DNA from: Planctobacterium marinum
GTDB taxonomy: Bacteria; Pseudomonadota; Gammaproteobacteria; Enterobacterales; Alteromonadaceae
Direction of reading: 5' to 3'
DNA length: 64,000 nt
NCBI RefSeq assembly: GCF_036322805.1
Contig: NZ_AP027272.1
Coordinates: 1,426,001 to 1,490,000, forward strand
The translations under genes and the position numbers were made by a program. Positions 6,906 through 16,451 of the stretch are shown here, piece by piece; position 1 is the stretch's first letter; each line of letters starts with the position of its first letter. A model generated the notes under the pieces. The model searched no databases, was not told the origin of the DNA, and saw nothing but the letters and a program-made list of their open reading frames with translations.

Positions 6906-9542
6906 ATGTATATGAAATCCAAACTGGCTAAGTCAGTAAGCTTAGCTATTGCTTTTGGTGCTGCTTCAGCAACTGCGTTCAGCGGTTCTGTAATGGCTCA
7001 AGAAGAAGCTGCAGACGGCGAAGCAGTAGAAAAAATCGCAGTAACAGGTTCTCGTCTGCGTCGTGCAGACCTTGAGGGTTCTGTTCCAATTACTACTATC
7101 GATAGATCAGCTCTAGAGTTTTCTGGTCAAATTTCTGTATCTGACCTTCTACGTAACACTAGCTTCAACTCAGCTGGTTCTTTCAGACCTCAGTCTGGTA
7201 GTTCTGCACAGGGTGTTTCTACTATCGACCTTAGAGGTTTAGGTGCAGAGCGTACATTGGTACTTATCGACGGTCGTCGTCTACCTAAGTCGCCTTCTAC
7301 TGGTTCTTCTGCTGACCTTAACTCTATCCCAACTGCAATCATCGAAAGAATCGAGGTTCTGACTCAAGGTGCTTCAGCTGTATACGGTTCTGACGCAGTA
7401 GCGGGTGTAATCAACATCATCACTCGTAAAGAGTTTGAAGGTGTTGAAGTTAAGCTAGGTGGTGCTGAAATCGAGCACGAAGGTGGTGACCGCGAAGAAG
7501 GTTCAATCATCATCGGTACTACCAGTGAGAAAGGTAACATCGTAGGTGGTGTTTCTTGGAACCACCGTGACATCGTATTCGCTAGAGACTTCCCTTGGTA
7601 TAACCCAGGTGCGTCTTTCTACGGTAACAGCTTCTCTACTGCTGTAGACAATGGCGACGGTACTTATTCTGACAACTTCGACGTAACTGCTTTACCTGGC
7701 GGCTGTGCTGGTGGTACTACTGATCCAAACAACGGTTTCTACCTTGTTCCTTTCGGTGGTTCTATCACTGGTGAGCGTTGTGCTTACAACTTCGCACTTG
7801 AATCTGCTGACGAAGCCTCTACAGGTGTTACCAGCTTGTTCATGAACAGCGAATATGAAATTGCAGATGGCTGGAAATTGCTGTCTAAAATGAACTGGAA
7901 CAAAACTGATTCTTTCGGTCGTTATGCACCAGTACCAGATTCACCTTCACCGTTTGCAGGTGGTACTGGTAACCCAATTCCAGTAGATAGCCCGAACAAC
8001 CCAACTAACCCAGCAAGTGCGATGTATGACCCAGCGTTTGGTCCTAACGTTCCTGTATTCTGGTGGCACCGCTTTGATTCATTAGGTAATCGTGACAACT
8101 CAGTTGAAAACGAAACTCAAAACCTGATGGTCATGGTTGAAGGTGAGATCGGTGACTTCTTCGTAGATTTTGGTGTACGCCGCACGAAGAACAAAACTTA
8201 TGACATCGGCCGTAACTACTTAGTACGTACTACAGCTGAAGCATACATCAACGACGGTACTTACGACCTTCAGAACCCTACTGCTAATCCAGCCAGCGTT
8301 CTGAATGCGATGAAAGCGACTATTTCACGTATCAGTTTCTACGACCAAGACGAAGTGTTTGGTTCTGCTCAAACTGATTTGTTTGAAATGGACGGCGGTA
8401 TGTCTTCAATTATCGTAGGTTTCGAATGGCGTGAAGAAGATTACGCTGACCAATACGATTCACTGTCTGAAGCTGGTGCGATCGGTGGTTCTTCTGGTAA
8501 CTCTGCAGGTGGCGGTCGTACAGCTCGTGCACTATTCGTAGAGACTTTGTTGCCAGTAATGGACAACTTAGAAGTGACTTTAGCGGGTCGTTACGATGAC
8601 TACTCCGACTACGGTGATGACTTCTCTCCTCAAATCTCAGTTCGTTGGGAACCAATGGAAGATCTAGTAGTTCGTGGTGGTTACGGTGAAGGTTTCCGTG
8701 CTCCTACACTGGATATCTTAACTCAGTTGGATTCTTTCGCAGCTGACTCTGTATCTGATGATACTCACTGTGCCGCAATCAACCTGCCTGTTGGCTGTTC
8801 TGTACAGATCAATGGTTTGCGTACTGCTAACCCTAACTTAGGTTCAGAGCAATCTTCACAGATTTCTTTGGGTGTTGCATATCAACCGCTTGAAAGCTTG
8901 AGCTTCTCTCTTGATTATTTCGATATCGAAATCGAAGAGCGTATCAACTTCTTCTCAGCGCAAGAATTGGTTAACCGTGAAGCAGCGGGCGACCCAATTC
9001 CATCTGGTCTGGGTGTAGAGAGACTGGCTAACGGTACAATTACTCGTATCGTTCAGGGTTACGGTAACGATGGTACACTTGAAACTTCTGGTCTTGACTT
9101 GAACGTAACTTACTCTCAAGACTTGGGCTTCGGTGACCTGACGTCTACTCTTCAGTACTCTTACGTACTTGATTACAGAACAGACGGCGGACGTGACCAA
9201 GTTGGTGATGTAGGCTTACCTGCAGACCGTGGTGTTATCTCTAACACATTAGGAATGGGTGACTTCCACATTGCTTACAACTTGAACTACATCGGTGACA
9301 ATGCTGAAAACGTTCTTGACGGTGAGCAAATCGGTCACGTTGGTACATACGTAACACACGATATCAACGTAACTTACCACACACCGTTTAACTCCAAAGT
9401 AACTGTTGGTGTTAACAACGTTGGCGGTAAAGAGCCACCTCTTGAGTCGTTCCGTGGTGGCGGTGGTAGCCGTGACTACAACTTCGACTTGTACGACGGT
9501 TACGGACGCATCGTGTTCGCAAGATACGTACAATCTTTCTAA
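6906..9542 (+). CDS. TonB-dependent outer-membrane receptor
   Basis: Outer-membrane active transporter for an unidentified ligand. A signal peptide (KLAKSVSLAIAFGAASATAFSGSVMAQ) is followed by a TonB-box-like EKIAVTGSR near residues 43-51. Next comes the plug domain (about 60-175, with DLRGLGAERTLVLIDGRR and QGASAVYGSDAVAGVINIITRK), then a long beta-barrel ending in an aromatic (ARYVQSF). 878 residues is typical of the large receptors common in Alteromonadales. Start ATG 6906 has AGGGAG at 6893-6898. Codon use is strongly biased towards GGT, CGT and AAC, suggesting high expression. It has its own promoter and terminator. The ligand cannot be told from sequence. Confidence 0.93.
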   Translation: MYMKSKLAKSVSLAIAFGAASATAFSGSVMAQEEAADGEAVEKIAVTGSRLRRADLEGSVPITTIDRSALEFSGQISVSDLLRNTSFNSAGSFRPQSGSSAQGVSTIDLRGLGAERTLVLIDGRRLPKSPSTGSSADLNSIPTAIIERIEVLTQGASAVYGSDAVAGVINIITRKEFEGVEVKLGGAEIEHEGGDREEGSIIIGTTSEKGNIVGGVSWNHRDIVFARDFPWYNPGASFYGNSFSTAVDNGDGTYSDNFDVTALPGGCAGGTTDPNNGFYLVPFGGSITGERCAYNFALESADEASTGVTSLFMNSEYEIADGWKLLSKMNWNKTDSFGRYAPVPDSPSPFAGGTGNPIPVDSPNNPTNPASAMYDPAFGPNVPVFWWHRFDSLGNRDNSVENETQNLMVMVEGEIGDFFVDFGVRRTKNKTYDIGRNYLVRTTAEAYINDGTYDLQNPTANPASVLNAMKATISRISFYDQDEVFGSAQTDLFEMDGGMSSIIVGFEWREEDYADQYDSLSEAGAIGGSSGNSAGGGRTARALFVETLLPVMDNLEVTLAGRYDDYSDYGDDFSPQISVRWEPMEDLVVRGGYGEGFRAPTLDILTQLDSFAADSVSDDTHCAAINLPVGCSVQINGLRTANPNLGSEQSSQISLGVAYQPLESLSFSLDYFDIEIEERINFFSAQELVNREAAGDPIPSGLGVERLANGTITRIVQGYGNDGTLETSGLDLNVTYSQDLGFGDLTSTLQYSYVLDYRTDGGRDQVGDVGLPADRGVISNTLGMGDFHIAYNLNYIGDNAENVLDGEQIGHVGTYVTHDINVTYHTPFNSKVTVGVNNVGGKEPPLESFRGGGGSRDYNFDLYDGYGRIVFARYVQSF

Positions 9543-9570
9543 GATAACTTAGAAAAGCACAGTAGTTGAA

Positions 9571-9595
9571 AAGCCAGCGTAAGCTGGCTTTTTTT
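9571..9595 (+). terminator. Terminator after the TonB-dependent receptor
   Basis: Stem AAGCCAGC / GCTGGCTT with a GTAA loop, followed by a T tract. It separates the receptor from the methyltransferase gene. Confidence 0.88.
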
Positions 9596-9717
9596 ATGGC
9601 TAACTTTATAATATGTGCGATCAATAAAAATAATAATTCATGACGTACTTTGTCGGTTTTGGTTGCTATTTCCAATAGTGCCCTCAAGGTTCAACAGCTA
9701 TTGGTACCTCTTAAATC

Positions 9718-10632
9718 ATGCAAAATAAAAACACGCCTTGGCAGTCTTATTGGAAAGACACTTCTTTCGATACGTTTGGTGCACGTTTTAGTGACGAAAA
9801 TCCAATAGCGGGTGTTTTAGCTAAAGAAATTTCTTCCATTAACTTCTTAAACAGCACACCTCAAAGTCTTTTAGATTTAGGCTGTGGCAGAGGCGAACAC
9901 TTTCGATGGTTGCGCCATGTTTTCCCCTCCTTAGAAGGTAAAACACTCAAAATTACGGGTGTTGATGCAGCGGTACCAGATACTAAAATTGACGCCAATA
10001 CACAAATTTATACTGACAATTTTGAATCATTAATAAATACCAGGCGTTCACAGGAAGCGTTTGATATCGTTTTCGCCCTTTTTGCCGCAGAATACGGTAA
10101 TGGACGCAAGTTAGTCAGAGCGCTAAATAACGTAGCAAAGAAATCGATGGATTGTCTGTTTTTGATGCACACTCCAGATTCCGTCATTAGCGCTAAATCA
10201 AAAATCTCATTAAATTTTTATGAGTTGCTCTTGGATAAGGCCACTACTACAGCGTTGCGTATACTTAAAAAATCTCACGATATAAAAGCGTTCGAAATGT
10301 ATGTACTGGGTAAAATCAATAGTATTGTAAATTTAAATCGACCTGAGTTGATGGAAGATATGCAACTAGTAGTGCAGAGACTACAACAGCTGTTTAGTGC
10401 TGTTGATTTGCGCAAAAAGGTCGCGCATGCTCACGCATTAATAGAGTATTTTGAGCAGCTAAAAATGCATGTTTTGAGGTTAGAGCAACAACTAAAAGCA
10501 GCAAAAAACAGCGATTCCTTGGTGGATGAGCTGGTCAAACAAAATTACGAAATTAAGGTGGATAAATGTCTCCAAAACCAATTTGGCGAAGTTGGTCGTT
10601 TGCTTCACTTTGTTTTAGTTCCCCGGATTTAG
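9718..10632 (+). CDS. Class I SAM-dependent methyltransferase-like protein
   Basis: A 304-residue protein with a class I methyltransferase fold. Motif I is LLDLGCGRGEH at residues 51-61, motif II ITGVDAA ends in the acidic residue expected to hold the SAM ribose, and FDIVFALFAAEYG fits motif IV. The C-terminal 120 residues are helical and charged, with a likely coiled coil (QLKMHVLRLEQQLKAAK). The substrate is unknown. It lies 41 bases upstream of a radical SAM gene and probably belongs with it and the TPR-oxygenase gene. The MQN start resembles that of the next protein. No good Shine-Dalgarno precedes it. The segment is AT-richer than its neighbours. Confidence 0.75.
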   Translation: MQNKNTPWQSYWKDTSFDTFGARFSDENPIAGVLAKEISSINFLNSTPQSLLDLGCGRGEHFRWLRHVFPSLEGKTLKITGVDAAVPDTKIDANTQIYTDNFESLINTRRSQEAFDIVFALFAAEYGNGRKLVRALNNVAKKSMDCLFLMHTPDSVISAKSKISLNFYELLLDKATTTALRILKKSHDIKAFEMYVLGKINSIVNLNRPELMEDMQLVVQRLQQLFSAVDLRKKVAHAHALIEYFEQLKMHVLRLEQQLKAAKNSDSLVDELVKQNYEIKVDKCLQNQFGEVGRLLHFVLVPRI

Positions 10633-10672
10633 TGCTTGTCAGTGCACTGTAAAAGTGAGTTAGAAAGTCATT

Positions 10673-13201
10673 ATGCAAAATACCTTTTTTAGTCAAACAT
10701 CATCGATTCTCCATCGTCAGTCGAATTTGATGTTGGTATCCTTGACAGGAAAGCACTCCGCTATCAATTTGGCGTTGGCCGATATTGAGCTCATTGCCTC
10801 CATGCTTAACAGTGATAACGAAGAACAAGCCATAAGTGCTTTCTTGGGAACCGAATCCGGGAAGAATGCAGCAAAAAACATCACAAGTTCTCTGCTTAAA
10901 ACCAGGCTAAAAGAATTATCTGTCTTATCAAAGCACTTTGATACTCCACCAGGTGAAACGATTGCTGATTTAGCAGTTAACATTGAGCCATCAGAGTTGG
11001 ATGGTTTTGATAAGCAGCAAGTGAATTATCTGAGTATGCATCACAGTGTGCATGTTACATCGAATGGCTTCATTTCTTATGCGCCCAAAATACAAGGTTT
11101 TATCAAGCTAAGCTCAGAGCAAGTAATATTACTGTTTTCCTTTGCACAAGGCCGAGCTCAGGAAGAGCTTCTGCGTGATGCCACGTTTCAAACTCGGTCA
11201 CCAGAATGGCTCACAGCTCAGATTGTTGCGCTAAAAAACGCTGGAATACTGGTAAGTAAAACAATACTTAAAAGTAAAAATGAAACTCAATTAAGCGTGT
11301 TTTCAACTGAAACACCAGAGGCCACGATGGGGGATTTGGATTGGCAAAGTATCTCTGCCGATGATCGTATCCCTGTTTACTTCGTACCGCACATGGAAAA
11401 TCACTTCCCATTGGCGCTTGGGGTCCTTTTAAACGCACTTAACGAATATAAAGATGGCCTTCTGTCTGAGAGATTCTTGTTTTTACCCATTAATTACCTT
11501 GAACCTTCAGAATTAATAAATGGACCATATCGCAAATTTGGCAATGGTATCTGGCTATTCTCTAATTATATGTGGTCAATTGACCTCAATATGCAGATCA
11601 GTAATGCCATAAAACAACACGATTCAGGTAATTTCACTATCCATGGTGGACCTAGTACACCTGATTATCCTCAGGCTTGCGCAGAGTTTTTAAACAAACA
11701 CCCCTCAGTGGATATTGCCGTTCACGGTGAGGGAGAGGTTACCATCACAGAGATTTTTGAGGTATTGAACCAGTCTTTCAAAGTGGACGCCGACCTTGAT
11801 AGGTACAAGCTAAGTCAGGTTGCGGGTATCACCTACAAGGACCCTATTTCCCGAAACGTGGTGCGCACCGGTAGCAGAGAACGCATGAAACAACCTGATG
11901 CTGTGTCTTCACCATATTTGTCCGGGGTGTTCGACAATTATCAGGGCAGGGTGGAAGCGGCTATTATTGAGAGTAATCGCGGCTGTCCTTATGGTTGCAC
12001 CTTCTGTGATTGGGGCTCAGCCACTAATCAGAAAGTGCGTAAATTTGATTTAGAAAGAGTGTTTGATGAGATTACCTGGATAGGGCGAAATCAGGTTCGA
12101 GTACTCTGGATAGCAGATGCCAATTATGGACTTTACGAAAGGGATATTGATATCTCTAAACATATCGTCGCCACAAAACAGAAATACGGCTATCCCCAAG
12201 AGGTGGTGGTTAATTACACTAAGAACTCGACGCGTAAGTTAGTGGATATCATCAAGGTGTTTAGCGAAGGTGGTATCATAAGTCAAGGTATCATTTCTAT
12301 TCAAACAACGGATGATAAAACGCTTGAAGTTATAAATCGCAAAAATATTCGCACAGAACGCTATGATGAATTATCGGAAATCTTCGCCGAACTTAAACTG
12401 CCGCTTTCTACCGATTTAATGATCGGCTTACCCGGTATAACTGTTGCTTCATTCAAGCGAGATTTGCAACGCTACATAGACAAGGATATCTCAGTTAAGG
12501 CATATCCAACTCAATTATTGCCTAACAGCCCCATGGCGGACCCGGAATATATCGAAAAGTATCAAATAGAGGTTGATGAGAATAGTTTTATTACTTCAAC
12601 CTATAGTTTTACGCATGAGGAGCTCATCGAAATGAAGGGACTTTTTCATGTTTATGAAATGGCCGAAGGATATGGGCTGTTGCGCTATGTGATCCGATTC
12701 TTGCAATGGGAACATCAAATACAGAGTATCGACTTTTTACAAAAGCTGATGCTGGATATTCAGTCATCTCCTGCCGAGTATCCGTTGCTAACTTGGGCCG
12801 TGCGATTTTTTAACACAGAGAAAAGTATGCCCGGTGGCTGGCTTGCGTTTTACCGAGAAGTATCCAGTTATATCAAAGAACAATATGGACTCGTCGAAGA
12901 CAGTGCACTGTCTACAGTGTTGTCAGTGAATGCAGCAGCCATGCCCGATGATGGCCTTAATTATCCTTACCAAGCTCAATTGCAACATGATTTCGTGCGC
13001 TACTTCAAAGACGCAAAGGATAACTTGCAGCCTCTCAAATCCTATGTGCAAGCAGAGTTTCAGGTGTCAGATCCGAACTCTCTAGTGGACATAGATTTAA
13101 ACGCGGCGCAATACGACTCACATCAATATTTTTGGGAGCTACATTCTGAAGTTGCACGTCCCAAGTCGTTGGTAAAAATGTCAACTACCGCTAGTGAATA
13201 G
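10673..13201 (+). CDS. Radical SAM protein with B12-binding-like domain
   Basis: A large (842-residue) radical SAM enzyme. Cys438, Cys442 and Cys445 form the CxxxCxxC cluster motif in GCPYGCTFCDWG. A region before it resembles the cobalamin-binding domain of B12-type radical SAM enzymes (FTIHGGPSTPDYP, then IAVHGEGEVTITEIFEVL), but the cobalt-ligating DxHxxG motif is not seen, so B12 use is uncertain. After the core come the SAM-barrel segments (IADANYGLYERDIDISKHI, LSTDLMIGLPG) and a helical C-terminal region. The first 230 residues match nothing I recognise. It sits between a methyltransferase and a TPR-oxygenase gene, suggesting a shared modification pathway. The reaction is unknown. Confidence 0.82.
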   Translation: MQNTFFSQTSSILHRQSNLMLVSLTGKHSAINLALADIELIASMLNSDNEEQAISAFLGTESGKNAAKNITSSLLKTRLKELSVLSKHFDTPPGETIADLAVNIEPSELDGFDKQQVNYLSMHHSVHVTSNGFISYAPKIQGFIKLSSEQVILLFSFAQGRAQEELLRDATFQTRSPEWLTAQIVALKNAGILVSKTILKSKNETQLSVFSTETPEATMGDLDWQSISADDRIPVYFVPHMENHFPLALGVLLNALNEYKDGLLSERFLFLPINYLEPSELINGPYRKFGNGIWLFSNYMWSIDLNMQISNAIKQHDSGNFTIHGGPSTPDYPQACAEFLNKHPSVDIAVHGEGEVTITEIFEVLNQSFKVDADLDRYKLSQVAGITYKDPISRNVVRTGSRERMKQPDAVSSPYLSGVFDNYQGRVEAAIIESNRGCPYGCTFCDWGSATNQKVRKFDLERVFDEITWIGRNQVRVLWIADANYGLYERDIDISKHIVATKQKYGYPQEVVVNYTKNSTRKLVDIIKVFSEGGIISQGIISIQTTDDKTLEVINRKNIRTERYDELSEIFAELKLPLSTDLMIGLPGITVASFKRDLQRYIDKDISVKAYPTQLLPNSPMADPEYIEKYQIEVDENSFITSTYSFTHEELIEMKGLFHVYEMAEGYGLLRYVIRFLQWEHQIQSIDFLQKLMLDIQSSPAEYPLLTWAVRFFNTEKSMPGGWLAFYREVSSYIKEQYGLVEDSALSTVLSVNAAAMPDDGLNYPYQAQLQHDFVRYFKDAKDNLQPLKSYVQAEFQVSDPNSLVDIDLNAAQYDSHQYFWELHSEVARPKSLVKMSTTASE

Positions 13202-13209
13202 TATCAATT

Positions 13210-13320
13210 ATGGGGCTTGGTTTAGCATTCAATGGTGGGAGTGACACATCACTGATATTAAAGGCGGCTTTAATTGTTAAAAACGCTAGTGCTTTCTCAG
13301 ATACTGACTATATTGAATAA
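13210..13320 (+). CDS. Possible small ORF (36 aa) between radical SAM and TPR-oxygenase genes
   Basis: An ATG-to-TAA frame of 36 codons starting MGLGLAFNGGSDTSL and ending SAFSDTDYIE. It begins 8 bases after the radical SAM stop. No convincing Shine-Dalgarno precedes it. A small peptide here would be of interest as a substrate for the flanking enzymes, but a frame of this length arises easily by chance. Confidence 0.2.
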   Translation: MGLGLAFNGGSDTSLILKAALIVKNASAFSDTDYIE

Positions 13321-13477
13321 AACCATTGCACATTCAATAATGTTCCGATTAGAGCAATAGCTCCCATATCGACTCCGGGAATGGTATTACACTGCTATTG
13401 TGTGTTCAGAGCGCAACAAGGATATGACTCTCTTAATCTAATCATGGAAAAGCTGGATATCACGTTCTAACTGACAA

Positions 13478-15277
13478 ATGACCGCGGATTTATTTAAGAA
13501 AGCATTACACGCCCATCAGTCTGGCGATTTGAAAAGTGCCTCAGAGTATTATCAAAAGCTTCTCAAGAGGGCCCCAAGAGAATACAACGCTCTGCAATTA
13601 TTAGGTGGGGTTTATCATGCCCAAGGGGACAATCGCAGCGCACTAAAATATCTACTTGCTTCTCTTAAAATTAAGCCGGATCAACCGCAGGTAATGTTAA
13701 ATGTCGCCACTTGTCAAAGGCAGTTGCAGGAATACACCGCCGCACTTGGTACGTTAAGTCAGGTGATCCGTAAAGACCCGGCTAACTTTGGCGCGTTCAA
13801 ATCACGGATGTTTGTGCTTGTGGAGATGGGGGACTACCAGCGGGCGTATCAGGAATTGGATACTCAAATCCACAAGTTTCCCGGACACTATGAATTATAC
13901 AATCTTTTAGGAGCCGTTGCGTCAGAGTGTGAGCATTATCAAAAGGCGATTAAAGCTTATAAAAAAGCCCTAAAAATCAGGCCAAACTCTGATGTGGCGA
14001 GGCATAACTTGGGGTTGGCTTACTGCCAAAATAATGAGCCTGAAAACGCTCTGAAAGAATACTTGATAGTTCTGAACAGCGGTAAGCACAGTTATCAATT
14101 AATGCATAATTTAGGAAACGCCTACCTAGATTTAGGGCACTTTGAACAGGCCATAACCTACTTTAACAATGCCTTAAAGCTGAATTATAAAAGCCTTGAT
14201 AGTCACAAAAAACTGAGTGATTCACTTTGGCAGTCAGGTGAAATTAAAAACTACTTACGCAATTTCGAAACGGCGATTAAAAAGTATCCGGATGAAAAGA
14301 AATTTTTGTACGAATACGTTCATCGATTGTTAAAAGGACAGTGTAACCTTGATGCAAAAGCGCTATTAGAAGCACATTATCACAAGCACAAAGAAGACTG
14401 TGTTTTTCAATACCTATATGGAAAGTGCCTGACATCAGTCGGGGAGGTTGATGAAGCCAGAAGTTGGCTACTCAAGGCAAGTGCATCAAACCAATTAAGT
14501 GACGATGAAAAATTAGATTTATGTGGCTATTTGTTGGCAGTACAGGAGGCTGAACCGGTACGCAAGATTACAAGTGAAATCCTTACAGAAAAACCTGAGC
14601 ATGTTGGTGCGCTCGCTTGGTGGGGGTTATACCTGCGCAAGGTGAGTGATGATGCAGAAAGAGAACTGAATAATTATCAACAACTTATCGGTGAGTATCA
14701 AATATTCGACCCAAGAGTAGATAGCAACTTTTATCGTACATTACTAAATACCTTGACTCGTTTGCATTTGGCAAACGAAGAGCTCATAGATAAATCCAGT
14801 CACAACGGCACGCAAACAAGGCGCCACTTATTTAAAACGGAAGTGCCTTGTTTATTAGAGCTTGAAACGCGTTTTAAAGGCTGTGTTGAGGATTATCTAA
14901 CAGAAAAATCACAATATCGGAAATGGGGACCTTGGCCAGAATCGGACAAATTTGTTATTTCCGATGCATGGTCTGTGCGATTGAAGGAGCAGGGATATCA
15001 CAAAGGTCACTACCACCCGAGAGGGCAAATCAGTGGTATTTTCTTTTTGTCGTTGCCTAAGCCCGGTGGAAGCATTGAGCAAAATTCTGGTTATCTGGCA
15101 TTTGGTGATCCTGACATAGGAAATGTAGATGACTTTCCAGCACAACATTTAATCAAACCCGAAGTGGGAAAACTGGTCATATTCCCCTCCTGTTTTTGGC
15201 ACAGTACCAATACCCAGACGCTTTCAGGACAAAAAATAACCATTTCTTTTGATGTAAATGCACCTAAATTTTCTTGA
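13478..15277 (+). CDS. TPR protein with C-terminal 2OG-Fe(II) oxygenase-like domain
   Basis: A 599-residue fusion. Residues about 1-380 are tetratricopeptide repeats (clear units such as YNALQLLGGVYHAQGDNRSA and MHNLGNAYLDLGHFEQAITY). Residues about 430-599 resemble the putative 2OG-Fe(II) oxygenase family found with TPRs: GTQTRRHLF, WSVRLKEQGYHKGHYHPRGQ, ISGIFFLSLP, and the distal GKLVIFPSCFWHSTNTQ. The histidines of GHYHP and FWHS are the likely iron ligands. Such enzymes hydroxylate proteins or small molecules; the target is unknown. No signal peptide, so cytoplasmic. It follows the radical SAM gene by 276 bp and ends before a terminator. Start ATG 13478 lacks a strong ribosome site. Confidence 0.8.
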   Translation: MTADLFKKALHAHQSGDLKSASEYYQKLLKRAPREYNALQLLGGVYHAQGDNRSALKYLLASLKIKPDQPQVMLNVATCQRQLQEYTAALGTLSQVIRKDPANFGAFKSRMFVLVEMGDYQRAYQELDTQIHKFPGHYELYNLLGAVASECEHYQKAIKAYKKALKIRPNSDVARHNLGLAYCQNNEPENALKEYLIVLNSGKHSYQLMHNLGNAYLDLGHFEQAITYFNNALKLNYKSLDSHKKLSDSLWQSGEIKNYLRNFETAIKKYPDEKKFLYEYVHRLLKGQCNLDAKALLEAHYHKHKEDCVFQYLYGKCLTSVGEVDEARSWLLKASASNQLSDDEKLDLCGYLLAVQEAEPVRKITSEILTEKPEHVGALAWWGLYLRKVSDDAERELNNYQQLIGEYQIFDPRVDSNFYRTLLNTLTRLHLANEELIDKSSHNGTQTRRHLFKTEVPCLLELETRFKGCVEDYLTEKSQYRKWGPWPESDKFVISDAWSVRLKEQGYHKGHYHPRGQISGIFFLSLPKPGGSIEQNSGYLAFGDPDIGNVDDFPAQHLIKPEVGKLVIFPSCFWHSTNTQTLSGQKITISFDVNAPKFS

Positions 15278-15671
15278 GTGTAAAAAAACTCGAGGCGATT
15301 TTCTGAACAAATCAAACTTGAGATGTTTATTGGGCGATTACAGCCGTTTAATACCCTGCGGCTCAATGCCTGAAATGGAAACGCGATAGCTTAGCGTTTT
15401 TTCATTAACAAACTGTTACAGCTTATTCGCACATTTATTAAACAAATGCCTGATGAAATTCAGATTTTTGTTATATTTTTTTTAAGCTATTGTTGATCTC
15501 TGGCCCGTTGGCTGCTTGACTTACTCTGTGTATCCATGTGAATATCGTTGGGTCCCAGTGCCCTTTCAAAAGAGTAGGTACTGACTCCAATAACAAAAAA
15601 TTTTTCAAATATCGTCCCTTGTTATGCGATTCCAAATGTAACAAGGATTAAAGTTTAATTGGTTGGGAACT
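15278..15671. other. Intergenic region between TPR-oxygenase gene and TonB operon
   Basis: 394 bp without a gene. It holds the terminator at 15379-15402 and AT-rich stretches near 15470-15490. A possible weak promoter has -35 TTGACT at 15516-15521 with a poor -10 near 15540. No Fur-box-like sequence was recognised. Confidence 0.5.
15379..15402 (+). terminator. Terminator after the TPR-oxygenase gene
   Basis: Stem AAACGC / GCGTTT (15379-15384 and 15394-15399) with a 9-base loop, followed by TTTC. It lies about 100 bp downstream of the stop codon, so the assignment to that gene is by position. Confidence 0.55.
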
Positions 15672-16445
15672 ATGTCCAAGATGAGCAAGAGAAATTTAAT
15701 TGCCTCAGCTGTCGTAGGTGTTTTAGCACTTAGTGGCAGTGCCTTGGTCTCAGCAGATCCGCTTTCGGATTTGCAAAATGAGGCTGGAAAAAATCATGCG
15801 GCTGCAAAAAAAGCCCAGGAACGAATCAATAACATTTACGAGCAAACTCAAGATTTGCTTGTTGAGTATCGTCAGGTGGTTGATGAAACCGAAAACCTGA
15901 AAGTTTATAACGACCACATCGCTCGTCTTGTTGCTGATCAGCAAGAAGCAATTGATGACCTACAACGTCAAATTGATAGCATCGATGGTGTGAAAAAAGG
16001 CGTAGTACCATTGATGTACAATATGATCGACTCGCTTGAGAAGTTCATTGAGCTTGATGTGCCAATTCGTTACGAGCAACGTAAAGCACGTGTCGAGCGC
16101 CTGAAAGAAGTTATGGGTAATGCCAACGTTACCGTATCTGAGCAATTCCGTTTGATTCTCGATGCTTACTCCATTGAACTTGATTACGGCACTACGATTA
16201 ATTCTTATCAAGGCGAGTTAGATTTCGGTGGTCAAACCATCTCTGCTGACTTCTTCAACTTGGGCCGTACCGCCCTTGTTGCTTTATCGCTTGATCAGAA
16301 GAACGGTTGGGTGTGGGATAACAATGCACGCACCTGGAACGAGCTAGAAGACAGCTATCTGTCATCGGTAAACAAGGCGATCAAGATGGCTAAGAAACTT
16401 GAGCCTGTTAACTTGGTTAAACTACCTGTTCCCGCGGCGGAGTAA
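15672..16445 (+). CDS. DUF3450 family periplasmic protein (TonB-operon accessory)
   Basis: An exported protein of about 257 residues. A signal peptide (RNLIASAVVGVLALSGSALVSA) is followed by a long charged coiled-coil region (about 30-130, with repeated Q/E/D heptads) and a more compact C-terminal half (GELDFGGQTISADFFNLGR, then KNGWVWDNNARTWNELE). This fits DUF3450, regularly found first in operons with TtpC-type ExbB, ExbD and TonB. It presumably works in the periplasm with the long N-terminal domain of TtpC. Start ATG 15672 is chosen; a second ATG at 15681 is also possible. The next gene starts 6 bases after its stop. Codon use suggests good expression. Confidence 0.85.
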   Translation: MSKMSKRNLIASAVVGVLALSGSALVSADPLSDLQNEAGKNHAAAKKAQERINNIYEQTQDLLVEYRQVVDETENLKVYNDHIARLVADQQEAIDDLQRQIDSIDGVKKGVVPLMYNMIDSLEKFIELDVPIRYEQRKARVERLKEVMGNANVTVSEQFRLILDAYSIELDYGTTINSYQGELDFGGQTISADFFNLGRTALVALSLDQKNGWVWDNNARTWNELEDSYLSSVNKAIKMAKKLEPVNLVKLPVPAAE

Positions 16446-16451
16446 ATAATA

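Noticed and set aside
8955-9687. Several minus-strand frames of 80-95 aa opposite the TonB-dependent receptor
   Set aside because: Shadows of the strongly codon-biased receptor gene; no ribosome sites or recognisable domains.
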